From the NCBI GenBank assembly GCA_947561715.1, contig OX387205.1, positions 9,801,001-9,865,000 of the forward strand: a stretch of DNA of 64,000 bases. The letters run 5' to 3'. Of the stretch, positions 1 through 11,340 are shown in pieces (the first letter of the stretch is position 1; every line of letters starts with the position of its first letter). This stretch comes from Ascidia mentula. Its lineage: Eukaryota; Chordata; Ascidiacea; Phlebobranchia; Ascidiidae. The notes under the pieces are model-generated. The model worked only from the letters and a program-made list of their open reading frames with translations, did not search any database and was not told the DNA's origin. The position numbers were made by a program, and so were the translations under genes.

Positions 1-1411
1 ACGTTGGAGGACAAAGAACAGAAAGAAAAAAGTGGATTCACTGTTTTGAAGACGTCACTGCCATTATATTTGTAGTGGCTTTGAGTGGTTATGACCAGGT
101 AATATTTAAAAAGGGACCAATGCTTTAACCTACAAGTCTTACAAAACAATTAGTTGCTATAGATTCTATTTGACTAAGCGATACTGATGATGCCTGCAAA
201 CACATATATATTGAAGAAAATCGTTAATCAGACGACTCAGGATTATTCACAGTATTTGCTAAATCTGTTGCTGAGTCCCTGTTAGCCATAGAGATAACAG
301 ATGTTTTGAAGAAAAAAAACTTTTTTATGTCTATACCTCTAGTTAAAATACTCTGGACTAGTTAAAATACTCTGGAAACCAGTCCACATTCTCTGCCAAT
401 GACTGTTACAATCTGCACATACCACATTAACACCAAACTATTTAAAAAAATATTGAGGGGAGCTTTTCAGAAGAAGCAGCCTTTGAAAGAAATCTGAATG
501 ATTTTACACCTAAAAATCCAACTTCTTTAATCCAATAAATTGGGTTTCGATATTTAGCAGAAAGTAAAAAATTGAATCAAATTTGTTGTGCAGATGCTCT
601 TAGAAGATGAGGAAATGAACAGAATGCATGAATCCATGGTACTCTTCGACTCAATTTGCAACAATTCTTGGTTCTCAAAGACAGCCATGATTCTGTTCCT
701 CAATAAGAAAGATCTTTTTCAACAGAAAATTGAGCATTCTCCCCTTTCTATATGCTTTCCTGATTACACAGGTAAGAGAGAGTTAAAGGCAATTATGAAA
801 AAATTTAAACTGAATGCGAAAGGTTTTTGTCTGATAATGCTATAGAGCCATTTTTGCACATAATTGAAAAAAAAAAACAGATTTACTTGAATATCCATAA
901 AGTCATTAGTGGGTGGATACAGAGAATTACACTTGTTTCTGTTTTAGGTAAGAACACCTATGCAGAAGCATCAGTATATATAAGACGCCAGTTTGAAGAC
1001 CTAAATATACATCCTGGTACAAAAGAGATTTATTCCCACTTCACATGCGCAACAGACACAAGAAATATAGAGGTAATAAATTACTTTGACCTGGTACACA
1101 TATGCTTTACTGTATATTTTAGAAAATGCTATTACAAGCTGTTATATATATTGTAAGGAATAAACATATCTGTATTTAAGTTTATGTGTTTTTCCTTTTC
1201 TGTCACAATGGCTAAATTTTCAAGTGCATTGATTAGTTACAAGAAAAAAATTGCATTATGAGGTCACAAAACTTACAATTTAAGAAAATGAAATCAATAA
1301 ACTGTTGAAACTAAATTTAATTAACATTGAACCTATTCCTTCCAGGTGGTTTTCGACGCAGTGGCCGATGTTATAACAAAGTCAAACATGATGGAAATTG
1401 GGTTGATCTAA
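1..1411 (+). CDS. G-protein alpha subunit, Gi/o/z class (3' part of gene)
   Basis: This is the carboxy-terminal half of a heterotrimeric G-protein alpha subunit, a membrane-associated GTPase that relays signals from seven-helix receptors. Exons I assign are 1-98 (5' truncated by the window), 594-771, 948-1072 and 1346-1411, and all junctions keep frame (about 154 residues seen). Visible motifs are [17 protein letters not shown] (switch II/G3), FLNKKDLF (G4 NKxD) and FTCATDT (G5 TCAT). The sequence around SGYDQ and [13 protein letters not shown] is typical of the Gi/o/z class. The tail reads MMEIGLI before the TAA at 1409. The cysteine four residues from the end, which pertussis toxin modifies in Gi/o, is replaced by isoleucine, as in vertebrate G-alpha-z. 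The GTP-binding P-loop lies outside the window. Confident of family, less so of subclass. Confidence 0.93.
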
Positions 1412-2640
1412 AGTACTAAAATTATGATGTCACCCATTATCTATGTAAGAAATTGGACACAGGCCACCAAAGCACTAAAGCATGCCTTTGTTGAGCACAC
1501 AGCCGACAAACTCCGCTAACAGACAATATGTGCTGGAGCGGCACAAAGACAAAGTCTCTGATACATGCAAGGGTGTGTTTGGTTCCACAGGATGTTTATG
1601 GTTTTAGCAATTTACCAAAATGCTTTTTATTTTAAATCAGTTAAATGGAAGGTGAAATTCTTTTTTTTTCCTTTTTTCAAATGACAAACAGTGTGAAACT
1701 GTACCACAATGAGCATGAAATTCTGCTATAAACTGACCTATCAATCAAATAAGGGTTACAATATGAAGTACCAATTGCATTCCCACATAGTGCAAATAAG
1801 GCAGTGAAATGAAACAACATCCACACTGACTTTATTTTCTGAATCAAAATATGATATATCTTTTATAGCAAATTATGGTGTTGGTCCATGTCTACACATA
1901 ACCTGTCACTATTATTTGCTTTATTTGCATTTTATTGTGTAAATGTTACTTTTCAAGCAGACAAGACACAAAATATGTGTTTTCTTTTTCAATTGCAGTA
2001 TTTCAATTGTTTTTTTTTCTATGGCTTTGACTATCTTTGTATTGTACATTGCCGTTTGCATTTGTTTACCAGTTTTTCGAAGACAACTGAACCCTTTTTT
2101 TGAATAATAAACTCCTTATTTTTCTGTGTTTCAAATAAAGGTGTCTGAAATTTTTGCACACCATGAGCATGTTTAATCCCACCATGTAACTAAGTTAATA
2201 CCATCTAAAAATAATCTTAGTTTGCTACAATGCTTGGTTGATGCCAGAACACAAAAAATTATATAATCATATGATTAAAGTGAAGACAGTAGTGTACACT
2301 GTTTCGACAAGTAAGGTCTTCTCAGTTCAGCTTGTGACTGTAGTGCTTCTACTTATTGATTATTTATTGTGCCTTTTATGCATCTATACAAACCATACTA
2401 AAAACGAGCTTGTAAACTCAACTGCACTAGAAAGATTATCCATCCATAGAAAGATGTATAATTGGTGCTATGTACCATATATATCCCAATTATATATGTA
2501 ACAATTGAATGGCTATTTTGCGGTTCAGGATAATGATTGTTTTGTTTTTTAAGGGAAAGTATATATGTGCTTTCCCAATGCACAACAAATAAACATAGCA
2601 TTTTTTAAATTCCAGAGGATACGTCTCTAAATTGACTTAC
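1412..2640. other. intergenic stretch between G-alpha and WDR46 exons
   Basis: I see no gene on either strand. Candidate polyadenylation signals for the G-alpha gene (AATAAA) lie near 2106 and 2134 on the + strand. I looked on the minus strand for the missing WDR46 propeller exons, which should follow the donor at 2640, and found no peptide resembling them. Confidence 0.6.
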
Positions 2641-4370
2641 TTGATATCATTAACTGCCTCCATTACATTCATTTCACACATCAGTCGTTTTGTGACCCAA
2701 TCAAATGCTGCAACATGACCACGATTTCCTCCAAGTAAAAGGTGTCTATAAATATCCATACAAAATAAATTCAGTATTCAGGAGGGTTTTGCAAAATCTC
2801 ATGCAGACAACTTGTTAGTGTACATACCTTCCATTTCTTGTGTAATCAATTCTATAGGGGCCAAACTGATCCAGGTTTAGTTCAAAGAATTTGTTGGCAC
2901 TTGCAATGTCTGCAGCATCAGCGATGTCTTTTTGTTTAATCTGCCCTGTTTCTTCACCTTCTTCAGCTTCAATAAACCTTCACATAAAATTTAGCATTTT
3001 ATTATAATTGCTGACATAGATGTTACTTTGAAAAAAAAAGGTTGACAACACAAGATATTGGTTGCTTTTATACATATATTTTAATAATCTGTCCTTCTGG
3101 CACAATTGACGTGACTTTTTTTTGTCCGACGTTTCACCTGCTATTGTACAACTGGACTTCATTAGGGTATAGAGAGTGGTAAATTGTGCCAGAAGGATAG
3201 ATTATTAAAATATAATATGCCTGGCAGTATCAGCAACATAAAATTTTACAAATATGTTCATATTATGACAATTGGCAAACTGGTAAACTATATTTGTAAA
3301 ACACATTTGAGCAAAGCAATTCAACAAAACCAAATACACTACCCAGGTTCCTCTGTTAGCAGTAAATCAAATCTTGCCGCTTGTTGGACAGCATGCTTGT
3401 ATTTCAGCTCAGTTTTACTCAGATGACCTACACACAGACAAGGTTAATAGCTTTAAATGTAAGTCTTTTAGAAGAAGCACATTTCAGAAGCTAAGAACTG
3501 ACATTAGGAAAAAAATAAAAATGTAGGTACGCCACAACAAAAAGCATATTTAAATGTTGGATAAATTGTTGCCTTTAAGTCCCAAAAATAATTTGCTGGT
3601 GTGAAAAAGTCTAGTTGACAAAGTGACAGCTCACAATAGTATTTTTCCTACTATTATTTAGTCAAAAAATTCATCAACTACTGAAATTCTTCTAAACATC
3701 CTTAGTGCAAAATTAACAAAGATGTTGTTTTGTCAAACCTGCCATTAGTCTTACATTATAAATAAATAGTTTCCTTTCATTGCATGCATGCAGTCCAGAT
3801 TGGAAAGCTACATATTAGTAAATTGTTTTGGTGAGTATCTTTTAATTTTGTTCAAAGTGTGCAGAAGATAAATATCAACATTGTTTTTTAATCCGGGATG
3901 TAGCAGTCATTCTTTAACAAAAAAAGTAGTAGTAAATTCAAAACATACCTTTAAGCTTTTTGTTTAAAATATTGCTAGTTGCGTATGTCTTTCCTCTTTT
4001 ATGAATGGTCTTTTTTTCTTCAGAAATAGGGGCCTGTCCAGCAAATGGGTCCTGTAATTCAAAAGTACCTCTAAGATATACACATAATTATTTTTCTATT
4101 GGTTCTTTCAAATATGAATATAGTAAACATTGAAGTTCAAGCAATAATAAGAAAGGTCATTATGGCTGTACAAAGCTTTCATAATGATAAATAGAAAATA
4201 TATTTTTATTAAAAGTGTACCTTTGGTTCTTTCTTTTCCGCTTTGTTCTATAATATTAAGAAGAAAGTTAATGCACACACAAATTGTGTAAAACATTTGG
4301 GTAAAAAAGCAATTTAGTATACCTCAACAATATCAGTTGTTTCACTGGGATCAAAATAATATCTGGACAT
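2641..4370 (-). CDS. WDR46: WDR46 homologue (UTP7/BING4), 5' exons only
   Basis: WDR46 is a nucleolar WD-repeat scaffold of the small-subunit processome, needed for 18S rRNA processing. Six minus-strand exons join in frame: 4323-4370, 4221-4247, 3949-4051, 3343-3427, 2828-2977 and 2641-2745. The start is the ATG at 4370 ([13 protein letters not shown]). The lysine-rich leader is followed by the conserved helix [20 protein letters not shown], then [16 protein letters not shown] and [18 protein letters not shown], which begin the propeller in the family. Only about 172 residues are present, against roughly 610 in human. The last exon ends in a good donor (GTAAGT at 2640), but no downstream exon is seen before the G-alpha gene. 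The gene is therefore truncated, rearranged or misassembled here. Its intron 4 carries a foldback repeat, and a large transposon sits 180 bp upstream of the ATG. Confidence 0.9.
3075..3236 (-). repeat. small foldback repeat with degenerate hammerhead-like core
   Basis: About 30-bp arms at 3075-3106 and 3182-3214 (around TCCTTCTGGCACAATT) are inverted copies with one mismatch. They enclose a minus-strand motif CUAAUGA...GAAAC (3165 down to 3131). The tail ATATGCCTGGCAGTATCAGC after the right arm also follows the foldback at 33686-34067 with one base changed, so both belong to one family. It lies in a WDR46 intron. Confidence 0.7.
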
Positions 4371-4557
4371 GATGTTTGTGATTCTCTCTTTTTATTTCAT
4401 ACTTAAGATAAAAATTACCTTCTATATATTTTTCTAAATAGCCTACAAATATTTGAACATCAATATATCAAATACTCTTTAAGGCCAATTAAATAGGAAC
4501 TGGAACAGACAAACTTTGTATTTCGGCTTTTCAACAACAACACGAAGAAGAAATGCA
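4371..4557. promoter_or_regulatory. upstream flank of WDR46 plus transposon target site
   Basis: This is the short stretch between the WDR46 start codon and the transposon. Bases 4550-4557 (GAAATGCA) are the left copy of the 8-bp target-site duplication, and the right copy is 13464-13471. The WDR46 promoter presumably lay here or beyond the insertion; no clear core motif is seen. Confidence 0.45.
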
Positions 4558-4832
4558 ACTACTGTCATTTCGGCGAAATATTTTTTTGGTTCAACGAAAT
4601 ATATTTCACGCATGAATGAACACCACTTCAAGGGATTCATCAAAAACAAAACACAACTACATACCCAAATTAGAACACATTGACTATCGAAAAACATCAA
4701 ATGTAACTTTAACATACCTATGCTACCGAATCTGACAATATTCGTTCACATAAGATATACTTTAAGGTCACAAAACTTGTAAATTTGATGCGATCATGTA
4801 TTAGGCAGATAGTGGTGTAGTCGCTTGATATA

Positions 4833-7097
4833 GGCGAATATTTGAAACCTTTCCGGGACATAGGATTTTTTTAAATTTTGCACAGGGCTTGCCTGGAGCC
4901 TGCTGATGAACGTGGTATAAGTTAAAATACCAACTCATTTCAAATTTCCCAGCGAAATGAACTTAACTGCAGGTCACCGCCTGTGACGCCAAAGAGCCCA
5001 TTGTCAGCATACAGCTTGGCGACAAGTTCTCTTGTATAGGCGAACATTTAAAACCTTTCCGGGACATAGGATTTTTTTAAATTTTGCACAGGGCTTGCCT
5101 GGAGCTTGCTGATGAACGTGGTATAAGTTAAAATACCAACTCATTTCAAATTTCCCAGCGAAATGGATTTAACCGCAGGTCAACGACTGTGACGACATAG
5201 AGCCCATTGCCCGCGTACAGCTTGGCGACAAGGTCTCTTGTATAAGCGAACATTTGAAACCTTTCCGGGACATAGGATTTTTTTAAATTTTGCACAGGGC
5301 TTGCCTGGAGCCTGCTGATGAACGTGGTATAAGTTAAAATACCAACTCATTTCAAATTTCCCAGCGAAATGAACTTAACTGCAGGTCACCGCCTGTGACG
5401 GCAAAGTGCCCATTGCCAGCATACAGCTTGTCGACAAGGTCTCTTGTATAAGCGAACATTTGAAACCTTTCCGGGACATAGGATTTTTTTAAATTTTGCA
5501 CAGGGCTTGCCTGGAGCTTGCTAATGAACGTGGTATAGGTTAAAATACCAACTCATTTCAAATTTCCCAGCGAAATGAACTTAACTGCAGGTCACCGCCT
5601 GTGACGCCATAGAGCCCATTGCCCGCGTACAGCTTGGCGACAAGGTCTCTTGTATAAGCGAACATTTGAAACCTTTCCGGGACATAGGATTTTTTTAAAT
5701 TTTGCACAGGGCTTGCCTGGAGCCTGCTGATGAACGTGGTATAAGTTAAAATACCAACTCATTTCAAATTTCCCAGCGAAATGAACTTAACTGCAGGTCA
5801 CCGCCTGTGACGGCAAAGGGCCCATTGCCAGCATACAGCTTGTCGACAAGGTCTCTTGTATAAGCGAACATTTGAAACCTTTCCGGGACATAGGATTTTT
5901 TTAAATTTTGCACAGGGCTTGCCTGGAGCTTGCTAATGAACGTGGTATAAGTTAAAATACCAACTCATTTCAAATTTCCCAGCGAAATGAACTTAACTGC
6001 AGGTCACCGCCTGTGACGCCAAAGAGCCCATTGTCAGCATACAGCTTGGCGACAAGGTCTCTTGTATAGGCGAACATTTAAAACCTTTCCGGGACATAGG
6101 ATTTTTTTAAATTTTGCACAGGGCTTGCCTGGAGCTTGCTGATGAACGTGGTATAAGTTAAAATACCAACTCATTTCAAATTTCCCAGCGAAATGGATTT
6201 AACCGCAGGTCAACGACTGTGACGACATAGAGCCCATTGCCCGCGTACAGCTTGGCGACAAGGTCTCTTGTATAAGCGAACATTTGAAACCTTTCCGGGA
6301 CATAGGATTTTTTTAAATTTTGCACAGGGCTTGCCTGGAGCTTGCTGATGAACGTGGTATAAGTTAAAATACCAACTCATTTCAAATTTCCCAGCGAAAT
6401 GAACTTAACTGCAGGTCACCGCCTGTGACGGCAAAGTGCCCATTGCCAGCATACAGCTTGTCGACAAGGTCTCTTGTATAAGCGAACATTTGAAACCTTT
6501 CCGGGACATAGGATTTTTTTAAATTTTGCACAGGGCTTGCCTGGAGCCTGCTGATGAACGTGGTATAAGTTAAAATACCAACTCATTTCAAATTTCCCAG
6601 CGAAATGAACTTAACTGCAGGTCACCGCCTGTGACGGCAAAGTGCCCATTGCCAGCATACAGCTTGGCGACAAGGTCTCTTGTATAGGCGAACATTTCAA
6701 ACCTTTCCGGGACATAGGATTTTTTTTAATTTTGCACAGGGCTTGCCTGGAGCCTGCTGATGAACGTGGTATAAGTTAAAATACCAACTCATTTCAAATT
6801 TCCCAACGAAATGGATTCAACCGCAGGTCAACGACTGTGACGACATAGAGCCCATTGCCCGCGTACAGCTTGGCGACAAGGTCTCTTTTATAAGCGAACA
6901 TTTAAAACCTTTCCGGGACATAGGATTTTTTTAAATTTTGCACAGGGCTTGCCTGGAGCTTGCTGATGAACGTGGTATAAGTTAAAATACCAACTCATTT
7001 CAAATTTCCCAGCGAAATGAACTTAACTGCAGGTCACCGCCTGTGACGGCAAAGAACCCATTGCCAGCATACAGCTTGGCGACAAGGTCACTTGTAT
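4833..7097 (+). repeat. left tandem array of ~206-bp units in transposon terminus
   Basis: Eleven units begin near 4833, 5036, 5243, 5448, 5655, 5861, 6066, 6272, 6478, 6685 and 6891. Each starts with a variant of GCGAACATTTGAAACCTTTCC and contains CATAGGATTTTTTTAAAT and CAACTCATTTCAAATTTCCC. Variant patterns repeat with a period of five units (about 1,030 bp): for example, the block at 4960-5220 recurs at 5990-6250. Short ORFs here are repeats of one chance frame, not genes. Confidence 0.92.
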
Positions 7098-7268
7098 ATA
7101 AGCGAACATGTTCGGTTGGGTTTGGGTATATTTGTTGTTTCGCCTTAAACAGCTTTGGTTTTGTTTCCGGAGTCCAGCGATTAACTCGGAAAATCATTCG
7201 AAATAGTGGCATTCCCGGTTTGTTTTTATTAACGCCGGTGCAGTTGTCTTGTCGCCTGGTCCTCACCG

Positions 7269-7972
7269 GTGGTTCACGGTGTAAAACTTGCAATGAAAAA
7301 AATTGACACAATTTGTAAGTACTTGCGTTTACATCGATTGAAAAAGTTTACCACGAAAAGTCGTTTGAACTTTCTTCGTTCCAAAGATCTTTGGACCGGA
7401 ATGCAAGTTAACAGGCGATTTAAAAAGTTGCTGAATTTTTGTGAAGTCCATAAATTACAAAACACATTGATTCAACGTCTTGATCTTTCTCCACATAGCC
7501 CAGTTCACCAAAAGCAAAATTTGTTTTACGCCACATTACCATCTTTAGTGGAGTGCCTACAAGAATACCCCCACAAGTTAAAACTACCAAACAGGGCCGT
7601 AAAAGCAGTTTTGAAACATTGCAAACTTCCAGTAAATGAAAAAAACAGGATGAAAGTAAAAAAGTTTGGCTAGAAGATAAATCATTTCGCAAAACGGCAC
7701 AGTCGTATTTCAAACAACGTAATTGTTGCGAACCATCACCGAAGTTGTCCACACAGCCCAAAACGCCTTTCGGTGAGGCTTTATTTTGTATTTGTAACGC
7801 GCCCTATGATGGCACTTTAATGGTTGAATGTGAATCTTTCCAGCAATGGTTTCATCCCAGATGTGTATTTGAGGAAACGGCCGTCGCTGTAGGTTTAACG
7901 GAAAATCAATGGAAACGGTCGCATTTGGTTTGTCCTGGATTTGATTTGTGCTCGAAATCTTGTTTTGTATAA
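7269..7972 (+). pseudogene. transposon ORF with PHD-like zinc finger (frameshifted)
   Basis: A 134-codon basic frame (7269-7673) and a second frame (coding by about 7680, with an ATG at 7745, to 7972) appear to be one reading frame broken by a single frameshift near 7670. The second part reads ALFCICNAPYDGTLMVECE then FQQWFHPRCV and a late CPGF. This follows the PHD-finger pattern CxCxxPYDGxMVECxxCxxWFHxxC, but the cysteine expected after VECE is phenylalanine and the final CxxC is damaged. PHD fingers bind histone tails, and in transposons they could guide chromatin targeting. The first part is lysine-rich and not recognised. Confidence 0.65.
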
Positions 7973-8240
7973 CATAGGCCATTAAAATCCGATGATTTTG
8001 CTGTTGGTGGTGATAAAACTGTGACAAATAATAGAGAGCAAAGAGTGATTGACACCGATGAAGGGATGTTTCCATCATCGTTTTCTGGACTAGGTTTTTT
8101 CAGTCGCATGTAACAAGTTCACCTGTCGCACTTTTACCTGCTTTTACTACACCCTTGACAGCTGTATACACAATTTAGAAGTGATGAGGCATCTGCAAAA
8201 GTTCACAATAATTTGACCAATGAAAACAATGGCATGAACT

Positions 8241-9479
8241 TTAATTCGATATTACATGAAAATTTTGACGTGACAAGTGAACTTGGTGGAAAAAGTTTCG
8301 AAACCCATCAATATGCAGCCGACGTCGCGATAGACAGTAAATTCGTTCTTTCACTTCAGGAATGGCAATCAAAATAGATTCGCAAGTCACTTTGGTAGTA
8401 AAGCGTACGTTGATGTCACAGTAACGCACCTTCGGAAAATTTACGCGGGTTGTGTCCCGAACAAAGCTAAAAATTACTTGGTTAACTGTAGTGGCGTGAA
8501 GAATATCAAGAACTTTGACAAATGTTATAAGGAAGGTTGGGTAAACTTGTATTGTACGCACAAAAGATGTGAAAATTGTGTTTGTGAGGTAAAATTTAAA
8601 GTGACGTTTTGGTCGTTTGTGGATAAAGTTGAAGGCCACGTACAAATTACTGGAAAAAGAAACCATCACCGCGCTTGTAAAAAATGTAGACGTGTGTGTG
8701 GACTAATGAGGGAAGAACTTCGCAAAAAACTGCAGCATCAAACTGCAGTGAAACAATATCGCGATATGTTTGACAAATTATTGCCAGAGGAACGTTGGTT
8801 CGGGGCTTGCACATATTTGCCTTCACAATCAGTTTTAAACAACATTAAATGCGAACATAGTGGCAGCAAACGAATAAGCGATTTATGGTTTGTAAATTTA
8901 AATATGCAGCGACTAAAAATGGATAAAAAATTTATTCGTTGTATTTCGGCGCATTTTCCTATGGTGGCAATGTATTCCGACGCACAGATAAAAAAATTTT
9001 ATCGCGTGTGCGCGTTTGATATTGCGTATTTTGATTCCACTGGCACTGGAACTTCCTCACAAATTGGCGCCAATGTCTATTACAATCCGAAATTATGTGA
9101 ACGTTTGATAGATGTGGTTTTAAGCAGAATATGTTCAACGTCTAAGTTAATGCTTGGGGATTTGTCACGGCATTTCCACGACAGTAAATCCAGCAACGAA
9201 CAGGCCAACATGTTTATTACGTACTCGAAAGATTGCAATGTGATAAAGAGTTGCCTCCACCAAACAATCCTTCACAACAACAAAACTCAAGGAATTATTG
9301 AGCAACATTTTCGAGATTGAAAACGAAACATAATTGATGGAAAGCGAATAGCTCGAATAGACGATTTTGCTTTGAAATACTATGATGCCATTAAAGTTTT
9401 AGAAAAACTCTGCCGATTCGTTAATGAGCTTTCGTGGAAAACCGAACAAATCCCCTTCAAACCCAAACAACACTAAAAC
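8241..9479 (+). pseudogene. transposase-like ORF of the foldback element
   Basis: The longest frame, 8478-9320, gives 280 codons. It opens with a C/H-rich segment (YCTHKRCENCVCEVKF, then HVQITGKRNHHRACKKC) that resembles FLYWCH/WRKY-type fingers found at the front of Mutator-like transposases. Further on is AFDIAYFDSTGTGTSSQ, which could hold the first catalytic aspartate. Near the end is HNNKTQGIIEQHFRD. A TGA at 9318 interrupts a frame that continues with KRNIIDGKRIARIDDF up to a TAA near 9475. That continuation resembles the carboxy end of such transposases, so the TGA is probably a nonsense mutation. Upstream sequence from 8241 carries further stops. I cannot place all three catalytic acids, so the DDE assignment is tentative. 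Confidence 0.6.
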
Positions 9480-9744
9480 CGCTAAACGAACATTGGTTGT
9501 GGAGTCAAAGTTTAAAAAGAGGAAAAGAAACAAAACTAGTTTTTACTCATCATATGTAAACGTTTGAAATACGAAAACGAAAAGTCACTTTCTCCGAAAC
9601 CAATGTCAACACTTAAATGCACCCCGACGATGACATTTTTTACAAACTGTCCAAAACAAAATTTACGACTGTAAGAAAATTGCAGATTTCGTTTGGAATC
9701 ATATACCTTTAACCCCAACTTCAATTTTTGACACCGCCCTCGTC

Positions 9745-10704
9745 ATGCCCTGTCGTCAGTCAGTTTCTTGGTTAGATTTGTGTTCCCTTTGCAGTAGACC
9801 TCGTGGGAAAACTTATTGTGCTTTAACTCAAAACCCGGCGAAAACACATGACGACTTAACAATTAGTTGGTTAACGGACAACGTTGTAGATTGTTATATT
9901 TCCAGAACACTCCGTTATTGTAATTTACGGCGCCTTTGGGTTTGTGTCAACTATTACAGCGGGAGAAATTTTGCAGGGCAAACAATTCAAAAATATTCGC
10001 AAAGCACTTCATGGTATGTTTCACAACGAACGTTTGTGTGAGCATGTTTTTATTCCAGTTCTTTTTGAAGGGCATTTTGTGATTTTGTGGTTTAAAAATT
10101 TTGAGAACGAAATGGTTCTTTATGATTCTACTGGAAGTTCGCGAAAGGAACTCAGGTCTTTAGTAAGAAAATTTAATTTCGATTTTTGTTTCAATAACCG
10201 GTCGTGATGTTTCTTTTAAATCCGACTCACTAGTACATCAAAGCGATCTGTCTAGTTGCGGTTTGTGTGTATGTTTCACCGTAGAAAAAATTGTAAACAA
10301 CGTAATTGGGATTGATAAGATTGAGTTCGACGTTGCGCGATATCGTATTTGGATGGTGTTTGCGCTTGTCCAGGAATCGATCAGTTGCAGTGACAAATTA
10401 AATACTTGGATTGTTAAAAACAAGCTAGTTTTGGCCGGTCTTACAAATTTATACAATAACTGTTGGTTAAATTCTGTGTTACAAGCTCTTCAAAGTTTGT
10501 TAGATCGCCCTTGAGTTTTTCCCAGTAAAACAACGATAGAAGGTAGGATTGGTCACTTAGTTTGTCATCTTACACTGAACAGCGTTGATTCCTCATCATA
10601 CTTGCAATTGGTTAAAGACGTTTGTAGTCACCTTAATTATAATTTAAATGAGCAGCAAGACCCCACTGAATTTTTACTGAATTCCCCCCCTTACAATTTC
10701 CCAG
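9745..10704 (+). pseudogene. Ulp1-type protease followed by USP-type deubiquitinase, in a transposon
   Basis: Pieces in three frames form a C48 (Ulp1/SENP) protease. DDLTISWLTDNVVDCYI matches the Ulp1 WLxDxxxxxY motif. GHFVILWFKNFENE carries the catalytic histidine, and MVLYDSTGSS the aspartate. SDLSSCGLCVCF, read near 10240-10275, matches the cysteine box. In the frame of 10263-10514 follows LAGLTNLYNNCWLNSVLQAL, a near-perfect USP/UCH cysteine box (GLxNLxNxCxxNSxLQxL). After one TGA at 10512 the same frame continues to NEQQDPTEFLLN, the USP QQDxxEFL motif. Two frameshifts and one nonsense codon show the gene is broken. In cells these domains remove SUMO and ubiquitin respectively; their role for the transposon is unknown. 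Confidence 0.75.
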
Positions 10705-10710
10705 GATGAA

Positions 10711-10896
10711 ATGAACAATATAATGCGATTCGTTGAATATTCGTTTTGTCGACGTCTCCTGCGTCAACGACTTGTTGGTAGTCAGGTTTTCCGTGAATCC
10801 TTTTGCGGCCGAGATTTGAAACCAGGTTTGATTGTGGAAGGAAGCATGTTGAGTGAAATGTTGATTGACAAAATACTGAATGTGAACTTTTCCTAA
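10711..10896 (+). pseudogene. short frame at the end of the transposon coding core
   Basis: A 61-codon open frame (MNNIMRFVEYSFCRRLLRQR...) lies directly after the interrupted USP-like frame and could be its frameshifted continuation. VGSQVFRES and KPGLIVEGSML give no clear domain. Without homologues I cannot tell coding remnant from chance. Confidence 0.3.
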
Positions 10897-11340
10897 AAAA
10901 CGTTTTGTACTTTGCTATTTAATGAGTACGAGTAGCAGTACATACGAGGAAACGTGTAGAAGGGTCGGTTCCAAACCATCGATTTGTGTTTAAAAGGACG
11001 CAGTTAAATTTGCCAGCCTTCTTATGTATACTTGTTGTTTTCCCGTTCATTTGGTATACATTTTAGATAAACAAGAGTTTTTCGGAAGGGTGTGGCTGAC
11101 TACAAAATGGTTCTAAACCAGTGTATAGGAACACAACCATGCATGTGAACTAACTTATCACTTATGTTTTTGTTATACATTCAGAATAACACAATATGTT
11201 TACATTTCAGATCAGTTCTTTTCTTCATTTGGATGTGATTGCATCCAAATGTAGTTTCATCTGCAAAATAAAACCACTACGATTGCCGGAACTTTGACGT
11301 GGTGTAGCGGCTTTATACCAATACCGGCATACTGATACAA
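10897..11340. other. unique 3' core of the foldback transposon, no gene seen
   Basis: AT-rich sequence between the last open frame and the right repeat array. No open frame or known motif is seen. A short inverted pair (GGATGTGATT/TGCATCCAAA region near 11230-11260) is too small to interpret. Confidence 0.5.

Noticed and set aside
4900-7000. CTGATGA followed later by GCGAAATG in each 206-bp unit, as a possible hammerhead ribozyme
   Set aside because: The small hairpin (GGTAT/ATACC) after CTGATGA is not adjacent to the GAAA, and the remaining stems cannot be drawn.
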